Positions 1 through 5,549 of a stretch of DNA of 8,088 nucleotides are shown piece after piece (the first letter of the stretch is position 1; every line of letters starts with the position of its first letter). Below the pieces are notes generated by a model. It was not told where the DNA came from, did no database searches, and was given only the letters and a program-made list of their open reading frames with translations. Where the stretch lies: the NCBI GenBank assembly GCA_017962285.1, contig JAGCVR010000061.1:1-8088 (forward strand), read 5' to 3'. A program made the translations under genes and the position numbers. Source of the stretch: Muribaculaceae bacterium (GTDB taxonomy: Bacteria; Bacteroidota; Bacteroidia; Bacteroidales; Muribaculaceae).

Positions 1-66
1 ATATAAACTCTGGTTAAAAAAGACTACTTACATATTTATTTCTTCGCTCAATCTTGTAACAGCGCA

Positions 67-74
67 TAACTTTG
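67..74 (+). promoter_or_regulatory. Possible Bacteroidota -7 element (TAACTTTG)
   Basis: TAACTTTG matches the Bacteroidota sigma-70 -7 consensus TAnnTTTG and lies about 110 nt upstream of the helix-turn-helix gene on the same strand. No TTTG -33 box lies at the expected 19-21 nt upstream, so the match may be chance. Bases 1-185 otherwise hold no gene I can support. An imperfect inverted repeat (91-101 with 135-148, 7 plus 4 pairs and a 3-nt bulge) would fall in the 5' leader. Confidence 0.25.
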
Positions 75-185
75 CAGTGAAAATCGTGGTAGCATCTTCC
101 ACTATCTCTGGCAATAAACGGATAATGGCATTCATGGAAGAGAGTGCTGGAAAGAGAATATTTACAACTAAATAAAGATACTTTT

Positions 186-590
186 ATGAATTCTGAAAAT
201 TCCATCTTAGGCAACCAATTGGTTGTGATGAGCAGAGCAGACTTGGATGCTCTGGTAGAGAAAATGGCAAGCAATCTGATTGCCATGAGAGTTGAAACAG
301 AAGACAAGACCTCCCGCGGGAATGATGTCTGCCCTGTAGTGTATAACGACGAGCGTTTCATCACCCGTGAAGAAACAGCAAAACTGCTCCATGTGGATTT
401 TTCCACACTATGGCGATGGAACAAGTTGGGCCTTCTTCGACCCAACAAGGTTGGACCGCGTCGTGTCATGTACAAGTACAGCGATGTGCTGAAGAAACTC
501 AATGGTGAAGGACAACAGAAAGAAGAAAAGAAAGAGGAAGAGGAACAGAAACAGAAACAGAAAGGAGAAGGCAATGAAGAAAGATGCTAA
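186..590 (+). CDS. Small helix-turn-helix DNA-binding protein with charged tail
   Basis: A 134-residue protein. Residues 58-105 form a MerR/excisionase-like helix-turn-helix: FITREETAKLLHV, then STLWRWNKLGLL, then a basic turn (RPNKVGPRR) and a YKYSDVLKKL helix. This arrangement is typical of the small HTH_17-type proteins in Bacteroidales mobile and phage-like DNA. Residues 10-32 (QLVVMSRADLDALVEKM) resemble the short helical N-terminus of the same group. The C-terminal 27 residues are almost only Glu, Lys, Gln and Gly, encoded by a polypurine stretch. I chose ATG 186 over an in-frame ATG at 144 because the conserved start (MNSENSILGNQLVVMSR) begins there; no strong Shine-Dalgarno supports either. 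Its 3' end overlaps the next gene by 17 nt, so the two are probably co-translated. Its role as a DNA-binding regulator or excisionase is inferred from the fold only. Confidence 0.8.
   Translation: MNSENSILGNQLVVMSRADLDALVEKMASNLIAMRVETEDKTSRGNDVCPVVYNDERFITREETAKLLHVDFSTLWRWNKLGLLRPNKVGPRRVMYKYSDVLKKLNGEGQQKEEKKEEEEQKQKQKGEGNEERC
546..563 (+). repeat. Three tandem CAGAAA hexamers
   Basis: Three perfect copies of CAGAAA (546-551, 552-557, 558-563) lie inside the coding region for the QKQKQK tail of the helix-turn-helix protein and directly before the ribosome binding site of the next gene. Gain or loss of one unit would add or remove Gln-Lys without shifting the frame, and would not change the spacing between the binding site and the start. 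Confidence 0.7.
563..571 (+). promoter_or_regulatory. Shine-Dalgarno of the DUF6291 gene
   Basis: AGGAGAAGG ends two bases before ATG 574; its GGAG core lies 6 nt before the start. It is one of the few strong ribosome binding sites in the window and decides the start of the downstream gene against the longer in-frame ATG at 502. It sits within the coding sequence of the upstream gene. Confidence 0.7.
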
Positions 591-909
591 CACCATTTTG
601 CTTTTCACCGAGCATCGAGCAGCCATCGATTATTTGTCTGACGAAGATGCTGGCAAACTCACCAAAGCTCTCTTTGCATACGTGGATGAAAGCAAGTTGC
701 CCGATTTCAATGGACCGATGATGTCTCTCTTCACGGTAATCCGTACCCAGATAGACCGTAGTCACGAGGCGTACAAGGCAAAATGCGAGAGAAACAGTGC
801 CAACGCTAAGAAACGCTTCGCCGTTCATTCCACGTCAGCGACCGCAAGTTCTGGCAACCCATCGCAAGCGAACGTAAGCGAACGCATGCCGCTGCTGCGG
901 AGTCAATGA
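574..909 (+). CDS. DUF6291-type protein of accessory/phage-like DNA
   Basis: A 111-residue protein. Residues 8-75 match the DUF6291 pattern seen in Bacteroidales and Firmicutes phage-like islands: a short strand (ILLFTEHRAAIDYL), DEDAGKLTKALFAYVDE, then a PMMSLFTVIRTQIDRS helix and a Lys/Asn-rich end (YKAKCERNSANAKKRF). The function is unknown; these proteins commonly precede replication-type genes such as VapE or DnaD-like proteins. Residues 82-111 are low-complexity Ser/Ala/Thr and end in SERMPLLRSQ, which reads like a tail cut short or frame-shifted relative to the longer Asn/Asp-rich tails I associate with the family. It overlaps the HTH gene by 17 nt, which suggests translational coupling. 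No VapE-like or other replication gene follows, so the element appears truncated or reduced to two genes. Confidence 0.7.
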   Translation: MKKDANTILLFTEHRAAIDYLSDEDAGKLTKALFAYVDESKLPDFNGPMMSLFTVIRTQIDRSHEAYKAKCERNSANAKKRFAVHSTSATASSGNPSQANVSERMPLLRSQ

Positions 910-1023
910 GTCGCTCATGAAAAAAATAATTGCAAATTAATTATATTGGCTGATATTATTGGAGCAAAAAACAACTGGATACAAATGTAAATAAAAAATC
1001 GCGATTTATAAGCCGGCTGATAT

Positions 1024-1263
1024 GAGTTTTTCTTTTGTGGAAAGTCCACCACCGCCGTCACGGCCGCACATCTTCGACGTGCGCGTGAGCTATTGCCGTC
1101 TGTCGAGGGTCTGCAAAACTGATGATTACACAAGGTGGTCGCCTTCAGCGACAGCGAGGACGGGTCACTGCCCACCCCCAGTTTCGCGCTCAACACTACG
1201 TATCTCGCTGCTCTACTGAGGGTTATGCAAATGCTCGGCCGTTGGGCGAGGATGCAGAATTGA
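1024..1263 (+). pseudogene. Possible decayed coding remnant, unrecognised
   Basis: In this frame the codons are strongly G/C-ending, like the neighbouring chromosomal genes. The translation is protein-like: KSTTAVTAAHLRRARELLPS, then two adjacent TGA stops at 1120-1125, then KVVAFSDSEDGSLPTP and LAALLRVMQMLGRWARMQ, ending at TGA 1261. No start codon is visible because a stop lies at 1018-1020. I do not recognise the family. The competing + frame from 1022 is open for 65 codons but is Pro/Ser/Arg-rich and not convincing. The decay reading is an inference from codon bias alone. Confidence 0.2.
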
Positions 1264-1298
1264 AACTGCACGAATGCTAATTTAGTTTTTTTCTTCTT
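1263..1298 (+). terminator. Weak candidate intrinsic terminator
   Basis: AAACTGCA-cgaa-TGC, then a 6-nt bulge, then AGTTT can pair, and the 3' arm runs directly into seven T residues followed by CTTCTT. The stem is weak and interrupted. If real, it ends rightward transcription from the HTH/DUF6291 unit or the hairpin island before the convergent methyltransferase gene. No convincing terminator was seen for the leftward methyltransferase transcript. Confidence 0.25.
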
Positions 1299-1330
1299 GT
1301 GAGACACCCTGCTCTCTGCCCCATGCGGAA

Positions 1331-2533
1331 TTATCGCAGTTTTTCGGTGACGAGGAGCAGGTGGCGGCCGGTGGCTGTGGTGGTGGCAAAGATGAATGTG
1401 TCGCCCCCGTCTTTCAGCCGGAGTTTGTGCCGCAGCGCCTCCGCCCCTATGGGGAAATTGCGGGTGGTGATGTTGGCGTGCGTTATCCCAGCCAAGCCGG
1501 CTTTCAACTCTTTTTTATTCATGGAGCAGACCCTTTTTACCATAAAAGCTCTCCCGGGGAAGTCGGGGACCGGAGATTTTGAAACAAACAGGTGACTCTG
1601 AGCCGATATCGGCGAAACACCGAAGAAATTGGCTATGGCGGCAAAGCAGCCGGCTTTCATCACCGACGCGTTTGGCTCAAAAAGATAGAGCGGCGCCTCG
1701 GAGTCTTCGTTCCATACAGGTGGCGAGGGAAAATCCTCTCCCCACTGGAATGAGAAAGTCTGGCCGTCGTTGACGCAGGACATCTGCGGCGAGTGTGGAG
1801 CGTCACCCTCAGTGTCAATCACCGCGAGAAGTTCCTTGCACTCGTTGGCGGTACTGACTATGTGAATCTGGCTTATTCCGGGCAAATCGCGGATAAGCGC
1901 GGTAACGTCGAGCATGGGTGAGAGTTTCAGGATGACGCGCTGAGCCCTTTGCCTGAGAAGCGGCATCAGGGAAACCACGTCGGGCTCACAATCGCCCACT
2001 GCCACCATCTTGCGCCCGTGCGAATCGCGCCGCGCAGGGTCCAGAAAGATGGTCCCGACCGGCTCCATCCCTGTCAGATAGTTCTCGGCATTATCGCAGA
2101 GAACCGTGGCGTTGCCGATGCCCAGAAGCGGGAAATTGTGGCGGGCGATTTCGCACAACAGCAGATTCCGCTCCACGAATACCGCCTTACGCACCGACCG
2201 CGACATAAAGGTGAAGTCGACACCGAATCCGCCTGTCAGGTCAGCCATTGTGTCGCCCACAACAAGTGTCGCCTTGTACTGCGCCGTAGTCTGCGACGAG
2301 CACTGCTCAATGGAGAGGTGCGGCGGAAACACCACACCGTCGCAGTCTGCCCACATCGGCAGCTTGTGTCGGGCAATCTGAATACCCGTAATCTGATTCA
2401 AGGCGAAGGCGACATCCACAAGAGGGTTGTTGTTCGCCCTGAGAGCGAGCATCCGCGGATTGTCATCCCTGTGCTCACGCACGAATGCCAAGGTGGCATC
2501 TGGGTCATTGTCTTTGCTGATGAAAGGGGGCAT
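1331..2533 (-). CDS. Class I SAM methyltransferase with THUMP-like C-terminal domain (PG_1098 type)
   Basis: A 400-residue protein. A Rossmann SAM-binding core lies in the middle: motif I ADLTGGFGVD (97-106), the acidic E121 ending strand 2 (AVFVER), and FLDPARRD (163-170) at the motif IV position, followed by LKLSPMLDV (202-210). The N-terminal 90 residues match the helical cap of the Porphyromonas PG_1098 family (ALRANNNPLVDVAFALNQI). The C-terminal part (about 283-400, with EPNASVMKAG, FPGRAF and ANITTRNFP) matches the ferredoxin-like plus THUMP-like pair of that family. The role is presumably methylation of an RNA base, given the THUMP-like domain; the substrate is unknown to me. ATG 2533 is the first start after the octamer array, which ends only 6 nt upstream of it, and no Shine-Dalgarno is visible. 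No partner gene is adjacent. Confidence 0.88.
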   Translation of the reverse strand: MPPFISKDNDPDATLAFVREHRDDNPRMLALRANNNPLVDVAFALNQITGIQIARHKLPMWADCDGVVFPPHLSIEQCSSQTTAQYKATLVVGDTMADLTGGFGVDFTFMSRSVRKAVFVERNLLLCEIARHNFPLLGIGNATVLCDNAENYLTGMEPVGTIFLDPARRDSHGRKMVAVGDCEPDVVSLMPLLRQRAQRVILKLSPMLDVTALIRDLPGISQIHIVSTANECKELLAVIDTEGDAPHSPQMSCVNDGQTFSFQWGEDFPSPPVWNEDSEAPLYLFEPNASVMKAGCFAAIANFFGVSPISAQSHLFVSKSPVPDFPGRAFMVKRVCSMNKKELKAGLAGITHANITTRNFPIGAEALRHKLRLKDGGDTFIFATTTATGRHLLLVTEKLR

Positions 2534-2539
2534 TTTTTA

Positions 2540-2650
2540 GTTAACAAGTTGACGAGTAAACGAGTTGACAAGCAGATACTTTAGTTAGTTGACAAGTTGA
2601 CGAGTTGACGAGTTGACAAGCAGATACTTTGTTAGTTGACGAGTAAACGA
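2540..2650. repeat. Degenerate GTTGACRA octamer array with 47-48 bp higher-order period
   Basis: Ten 8-bp units lie in three blocks. Block 1 (2540-2571) is GTTAACAA, GTTGACGA, GTAAACGA, GTTGACAA. Block 2 (2588-2619) is GTTGACAA, GTTGACGA, GTTGACGA, GTTGACAA. Block 3 (2635-2650) is GTTGACGA, GTAAACGA. Blocks are joined by a conserved spacer GCAGATACTTTAGTTA (16 nt) or the same lacking one A (15 nt). The array fills the gap between the secreted-protein gene and the methyltransferase start. Its length and spacing do not fit CRISPR. I recall similar GTTGAC-type short repeats in Bacteroides and Prevotella intergenic regions, but the origin and function are unknown to me. Confidence 0.9.
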
Positions 2651-2661
2651 GCTGGTTTTTA

Positions 2662-3351
2662 TCACTTATAGCAGGTACTCCAATTTGTTCTGTACTTGTA
2701 ACTTGGAGCCAGTTTGCTTTCTGGAAAAACCTCTTTCACCTTGCCGTCTTTGTCACGATACCAGGCATAGTTCCAGCCCTTTCCCATATCCAGATAGAGG
2801 GCATGGGTAACTTTATATTTGCTCAGGCATTTCACGAAGAACTCGTAGGTCATCACCTTCTTCGACTCTGCCATACATAGTTTGCCGTCCTTTTCGCACA
2901 ATGCCCTGTAGATGTTCCTGCTATTCTTCATCTTGGCGCCGATAGCCCTGGCTATGCCATCCTTGATGATCAGCAACTGACAGAAGCCCATGTCCCAACC
3001 ATCTGCCACGGTAGGATAATCAGCCTTCCTCATGAACTTCCATTTGCCTTTGCCCCACACGAAGCCTCCGGTATTAGCCCTGCAGCGGAAGCCCTTCTTC
3101 ATTTCTCCGCCGCAGATATGGTTATCCGCAATGTTCGAATGTTTGAACTCATTAAGCAGCTCGCCGGTAAAAGCCGCCTCACAACAGAACTCCACTTCGC
3201 TCTGCGCAGTCTTTGGCATCTTACCGCACACCAGATCTATCTTAGTATAATCGGGGTAATATACGTTGAGATTATCTGTAGTCTCAACGATAACGGCATT
3301 GCCCGTAAAAAACTGAGCAAGTAGCACAATGACAGTGATTATCTTTTTCAT
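2662..3351 (-). CDS. Secreted Cys-rich phosphodiester glycosidase-like protein (NAGPA/DUF2233-type)
   Basis: A 229-residue protein when started at ATG 3351, which gives a clean signal peptide: MKK, then a hydrophobic core, then cleavage after TGNA (residue 19). Earlier in-frame starts (ATG at 3357 and 3360, GTG at 3390) would spoil it less plausibly. The C-terminal half matches the phosphodiester glycosidase fold: WGKGKWKF (99-106), GFCQLLIIKDG (122-132), RALCEKDGKLCMAES (149-163) and HALYLDMGKGWNYAWYRD (183-200). The family cleaves sugar-phosphodiester bonds, with human uncovering enzyme as the known member, but the canonical DGGGS motif is here DMGKG, as in a Bacteroidota subgroup, so activity is uncertain. 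Ten cysteines lie in the mature part (C42, C56, C57, C80, C90, C124, C152, C159, C175, C227), which suggests disulfides in the periplasm or at the surface. It is followed directly by the octamer array. Confidence 0.65.
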   Translation of the reverse strand: MKKIITVIVLLAQFFTGNAVIVETTDNLNVYYPDYTKIDLVCGKMPKTAQSEVEFCCEAAFTGELLNEFKHSNIADNHICGGEMKKGFRCRANTGGFVWGKGKWKFMRKADYPTVADGWDMGFCQLLIIKDGIARAIGAKMKNSRNIYRALCEKDGKLCMAESKKVMTYEFFVKCLSKYKVTHALYLDMGKGWNYAWYRDKDGKVKEVFPESKLAPSYKYRTNWSTCYK

Positions 3352-3427
3352 GCACATCATCTGAAAAAACTCATAAAGTCGGGCCTCCACATTCTTACTT
3401 TCATCATAATGACAAATGCATAAGAAC

Positions 3428-4108
3428 TTAATCTTTAATCTTCAAGAATTTAGGTTCAACAATAGTGTCTTTTATTTCAAATTCTATCTGATCTGTGTTT
3501 TCGACCCTGCAAGCATAATGTATCAACACCGTTCCCTTCTGACCGCTGCTTTCAGCAACTTCACTGCCAGAACACCTGAACCATTCTGAAGTATCGAGAT
3601 AATCACCGGCTACAAGATATCTCCACTCGCCATTTACAAGCGTTAGAATACGATAATAACGCCATTGGCTGTTTACCCATGTATGCAGATAGCCAACATC
3701 GCAAGTCCCATTTCCATCAAGGTCTCCTTCGTTAACAAGTTTGGGACTAAAATAACGACACCCATATAGATTCAATCTTGGTATGGCTTTGTTATTTGAT
3801 TTCGCATAGTATTGCCATTTGTCACCATCTTCCTTGGTATTGTCGTAAACAACATATAAAGTATCTATACCCTTGCCCGTAAAATTACCTACTATTGTAT
3901 CTTGCTCGTTATGGGCAAGCACGCTGTTAATACAATGGAAGGTGACATCTGTATTCGTTTCTTGCATCAAACTGTCGTTATCCGTGCCCACTTTATTTTC
4001 CGCATCGTTTACCACGACCCGATTGCATGCCAATATCGGTACCAGACATACAATAGCTAAAACGCCTATGGTCCTCGCACAGATCCTTCTTATCTTCTTT
4101 TTCATCAT
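3428..4108 (-). CDS. Lipoprotein with FG-GAP/VCBS-like repeats, function unknown
   Basis: A 226-residue protein with a lipoprotein signal: basic KKKIRR, a hydrophobic stretch, then the lipobox ILAC with the lipidated Cys at residue 28. After a polar Asp/Asn-rich linker come two FG-GAP-like segments, GNFTGKGIDTLYVV (74-87) and GDLDGNGTCDVGYL (128-141). The latter has a DxDGNG calcium-binding-like loop. A Trp/Tyr-rich part follows (WVNSQWRYYRI, GEWRYLV). No surface-export signal of the charged type follows the Cys, so inner leaflet or periplasmic anchoring is as likely as surface display. It may start one codon later at ATG 4105. It lies 76 nt upstream of the glycosidase-like gene on the same strand and may be co-transcribed with it. 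The coding sequence is clearly more AT-rich than obg and the other neighbours, consistent with accessory origin. Confidence 0.7.
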   Translation of the reverse strand: MMKKKIRRICARTIGVLAIVCLVPILACNRVVVNDAENKVGTDNDSLMQETNTDVTFHCINSVLAHNEQDTIVGNFTGKGIDTLYVVYDNTKEDGDKWQYYAKSNNKAIPRLNLYGCRYFSPKLVNEGDLDGNGTCDVGYLHTWVNSQWRYYRILTLVNGEWRYLVAGDYLDTSEWFRCSGSEVAESSGQKGTVLIHYACRVENTDQIEFEIKDTIVEPKFLKIKD

Positions 4109-4174
4109 TTTCGTGTGCTTTTAATAAACCCAAAGTTTAGCTTGCCGTTTCTACATCCAGTCCATGGCACCGGT

Positions 4175-5386
4175 TCAGTTCACCACCTGGAAATCGTCGT
4201 CGGGGTTCTCATAGTGGTCTTTCCAGTATTCGTCGTCCCAGTTGAGTTCCTCCTCCACGCTCATTTTTCCACCGGCATTTTCGGGTTCCACGTCGGGTTC
4301 CTCTTCGGCACCGAACAGGAATTCGTCTTCCTCGCGCACACGGTGACGTTCGTCGAGGTCGCTGTGGACGAGGTCCTCAGGGATGCGGTTATGCTCGTCG
4401 TTGATTGTTCGCCAGAGCAAGTCCTTCAGTTCGGTCAGACCCATCTGCGCCACCGACGAGATGAACACGCTGGGCACGTCCTGCGGCAGTTCGGGTCGAA
4501 TCTGCTCCATCAGTTCCTCGTCGAGCATGTCGCACTTGGTGATGGCAAGCACACGCGGCTTGTTCACGAGTTCGGGATTGAACGTGGCGAGTTCGTTGCA
4601 CAGAATGGCATATTCCTTGGCGATGTCGTCGCTGTCGGCAGGTATCATGAACAGGAGCACCGCGTTACGCTCTATGTGGCGCAGAAACATGAGTCCCAAG
4701 CCCTTACCCTCGCTCGCGCCCTCGATTATTCCGGGAATGTCAGCCATGACAAACGACTGCTGCCCGCGATAGTTCACGATACCCAGGTTCGGTTCCAGCG
4801 TGGTAAAGGCATAGTTGGCGATTTTAGGCTTTGCTGCACTCACCACCGAGAGCAGCGTGGATTTTCCGGCGTTGGGAAATCCCACAAGTCCCACGTCAGC
4901 AAGAAGTTTCAATTCAAGGATGATGGCTTTCTCCACACCCATCTCGCCCGGTTGCGCAAAACGCGGAGTCTGGCGGGTTGCGGTCTTGAAGTGCCAGTTG
5001 CCCAGTCCTCCCCTGCCGCCACGCAGCAGCCGCACCACCTGACCGTGGCGGGTCACGTCACACAGGAATTCGCCCGTCTCGGCATCATACACGGCAGTGC
5101 CGCAGGGCACCTCTATGGTGCGGTCCTCGCCGTCCTTTCCCGTACTGGTGTTTTCATACCCCGGCGCGCCGTCGGTGGCATAGATGTGACGGGTATATTT
5201 CAGGTGGATGAGAGTCCACAGGTTGCTGTTTCCCTTGAGGAAGATGTGTCCGCCACGACCGCCGTCACCGCCGTCGGGACCGCCCTTGGGCATATACTTG
5301 GCGCGGTGCAGGTGAGCCGAGCCGGCGCCGCCCTTGCCCGAGCGGCAAAGTATCTTCACATAGTCGATGAAATTGGATTCTGCCAT
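4175..5386 (-). CDS. obg: Obg family GTPase (ObgE/CgtA), ribosome assembly
   Basis: A 403-residue protein with the full Obg layout. The Gly-rich OBG domain spans residues 1-160 ([36 protein letters not shown]). The GTPase domain starts at about 163 with G1 GFPNAGKS (169-176), G2 TTLEPNLG (195-202), G3 DIPG (216-219), G4 TKCD (283-286) and G5 SSVA (310-313). The region after about residue 330 is a variable, strongly acidic tail ([30 protein letters not shown]), as in other Bacteroidota. Obg is an essential GTPase that binds the 50S subunit during late maturation and responds to ppGpp. The length and all motifs are intact. A TAATTTTG promoter element lies just upstream, giving a short leader of roughly 15 nt. 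The adenylate kinase gene often found next to obg in this phylum is not in the window. Confidence 0.97.
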   Translation of the reverse strand: MAESNFIDYVKILCRSGKGGAGSAHLHRAKYMPKGGPDGGDGGRGGHIFLKGNSNLWTLIHLKYTRHIYATDGAPGYENTSTGKDGEDRTIEVPCGTAVYDAETGEFLCDVTRHGQVVRLLRGGRGGLGNWHFKTATRQTPRFAQPGEMGVEKAIILELKLLADVGLVGFPNAGKSTLLSVVSAAKPKIANYAFTTLEPNLGIVNYRGQQSFVMADIPGIIEGASEGKGLGLMFLRHIERNAVLLFMIPADSDDIAKEYAILCNELATFNPELVNKPRVLAITKCDMLDEELMEQIRPELPQDVPSVFISSVAQMGLTELKDLLWRTINDEHNRIPEDLVHSDLDERHRVREEDEFLFGAEEEPDVEPENAGGKMSVEEELNWDDEYWKDHYENPDDDFQVVN

Positions 5387-5391
5387 AACGC

Positions 5392-5411
5392 TTTTGCAAT
5401 TTTCTGCAAAA
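5392..5411. repeat. Inverted repeat TTTTGCA-N6-TGCAAAA before obg
   Basis: Two perfect 7-bp arms (5392-5398 and 5405-5411) flank ATTTTC. The repeat overlaps the obg -7 element and the expected transcription start, the usual place for a repressor operator. It is also AT-rich, so chance is possible. As RNA it would sit within the first bases of the obg leader. Confidence 0.4.
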
Positions 5412-5414
5412 TTA
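5407..5414 (-). promoter_or_regulatory. obg promoter, -7 element TAATTTTG
   Basis: Read on the - strand, TAATTTTG followed by CA is an exact match to the Bacteroidota TAnnTTTG -7 box. It lies 20 nt upstream of the obg start, in the 159-nt gap after the pseudouridine synthase gene. The expected -33 TTTG is not clearly present, though a T-rich tract precedes the box. Confidence 0.6.
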
Positions 5415-5549
5415 CAAAAAATAGCAATAAATCCGCATGACTGTTTTGTGATTAATTATGCAGTTTTGGTTAACGAAATGTATATTTGCTGAAAAGCCAT
5501 CGCCTCCGGTGATTTTTGCAACAGTCTCATCTACATCGATGATTTTCAC
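5412..5549 (-). CDS. Possible small ORF (45 residues) coupled to the pseudouridine synthase gene
   Basis: A GTG codon at 5549-5547 overlaps the stop of the upstream gene (GTGA, 4-nt overlap), the classic arrangement for translational coupling. The frame then stays open for 45 codons to TAA at 5414-5412 and nearly fills the gap before obg. It begins (M/V)[18 protein letters not shown] and ends MRIYCYFL. I recognise no family. Against it: GTG starts are uncommon here, no Shine-Dalgarno is obvious, the last third looks like random AT-rich sequence, and its stop overlaps the obg -7 box. It could be a true small protein, the degraded front of a longer gene, or chance. Confidence 0.22.
   Translation of the reverse strand: MKIIDVDETVAKITGGDGFSANIHFVNQNCIINHKTVMRIYCYFL

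Larger units (their letters stand above)
910..1330. other. 421-nt gene-poor region with a GC-rich hairpin cluster
   Basis: This lies between the + strand DUF6291 gene and the convergent methyltransferase gene. Bases 910-1020 are AT-rich with only tiny ORFs. Bases 1037-1277 are much richer in G+C and contain several hairpins: GTGGA/TCCAC (1037-1049), a 12-pair stem TCACG..CGCAC..TC with a TTC loop (1058-1088), GTCGC/GCGAC (1138-1152), CTCG.CC/GG.CGAG (1234-1250) and TGCAG/CTGCA (1253-1270). I recognise no tRNA, tmRNA, SRP RNA or RNase P RNA. Two explanations compete: a decayed gene (see the entry at 1024-1263) or a structured RNA of either strand. Confidence 0.5.

Noticed and set aside
502..573. 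Longer start for the DUF6291 protein at ATG 502
   Set aside because: The added 24 residues are a Lys/Arg/Asn run produced by the polypurine tract, and a strong Shine-Dalgarno precedes ATG 574.
14..574. 186-codon - strand frame rich in Phe, Ser and Cys
   Set aside because: It is antisense to the HTH gene; the Phe/Ser/Cys run is only the complement of the polypurine tract.
1039..1047. GGAAAGTCC resembling the conserved P4 strand of RNase P RNA
   Set aside because: The pairing P4 3' strand and other universal RNase P segments are absent, and the nonamer sits inside a simple local hairpin.
915..1307. 130-codon open frame on the - strand across the hairpin island
   Set aside because: The composition is irregular (Phe/Ile-rich end, Ser/Arg-rich middle), with no start signal or family resemblance. 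The + frame at 1024 has better codon bias.
1949..2584. 211-codon open frame on the + strand opposite the methyltransferase
   Set aside because: It is a shadow of the methyltransferase frame, runs into the octamer repeats and has no recognisable domain.
2540..2650. CRISPR array
   Set aside because: Repeat units are 8 bp, the 15-16 nt spacers are nearly identical to one another, and no cas genes are present.
4139..4174. Terminator for obg in the gap after its stop
   Set aside because: The near-palindrome around CCATGG pairs poorly and no T-run follows on the - strand.
4115..5440. 441-codon open frame on the + strand, antisense to the whole obg gene
   Set aside because: It mirrors obg in the opposite strand; the translation is His/Val/Phe-rich without domain features, and obg has every family motif. 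Long antisense frames are common opposite G/C-ending coding sequence.
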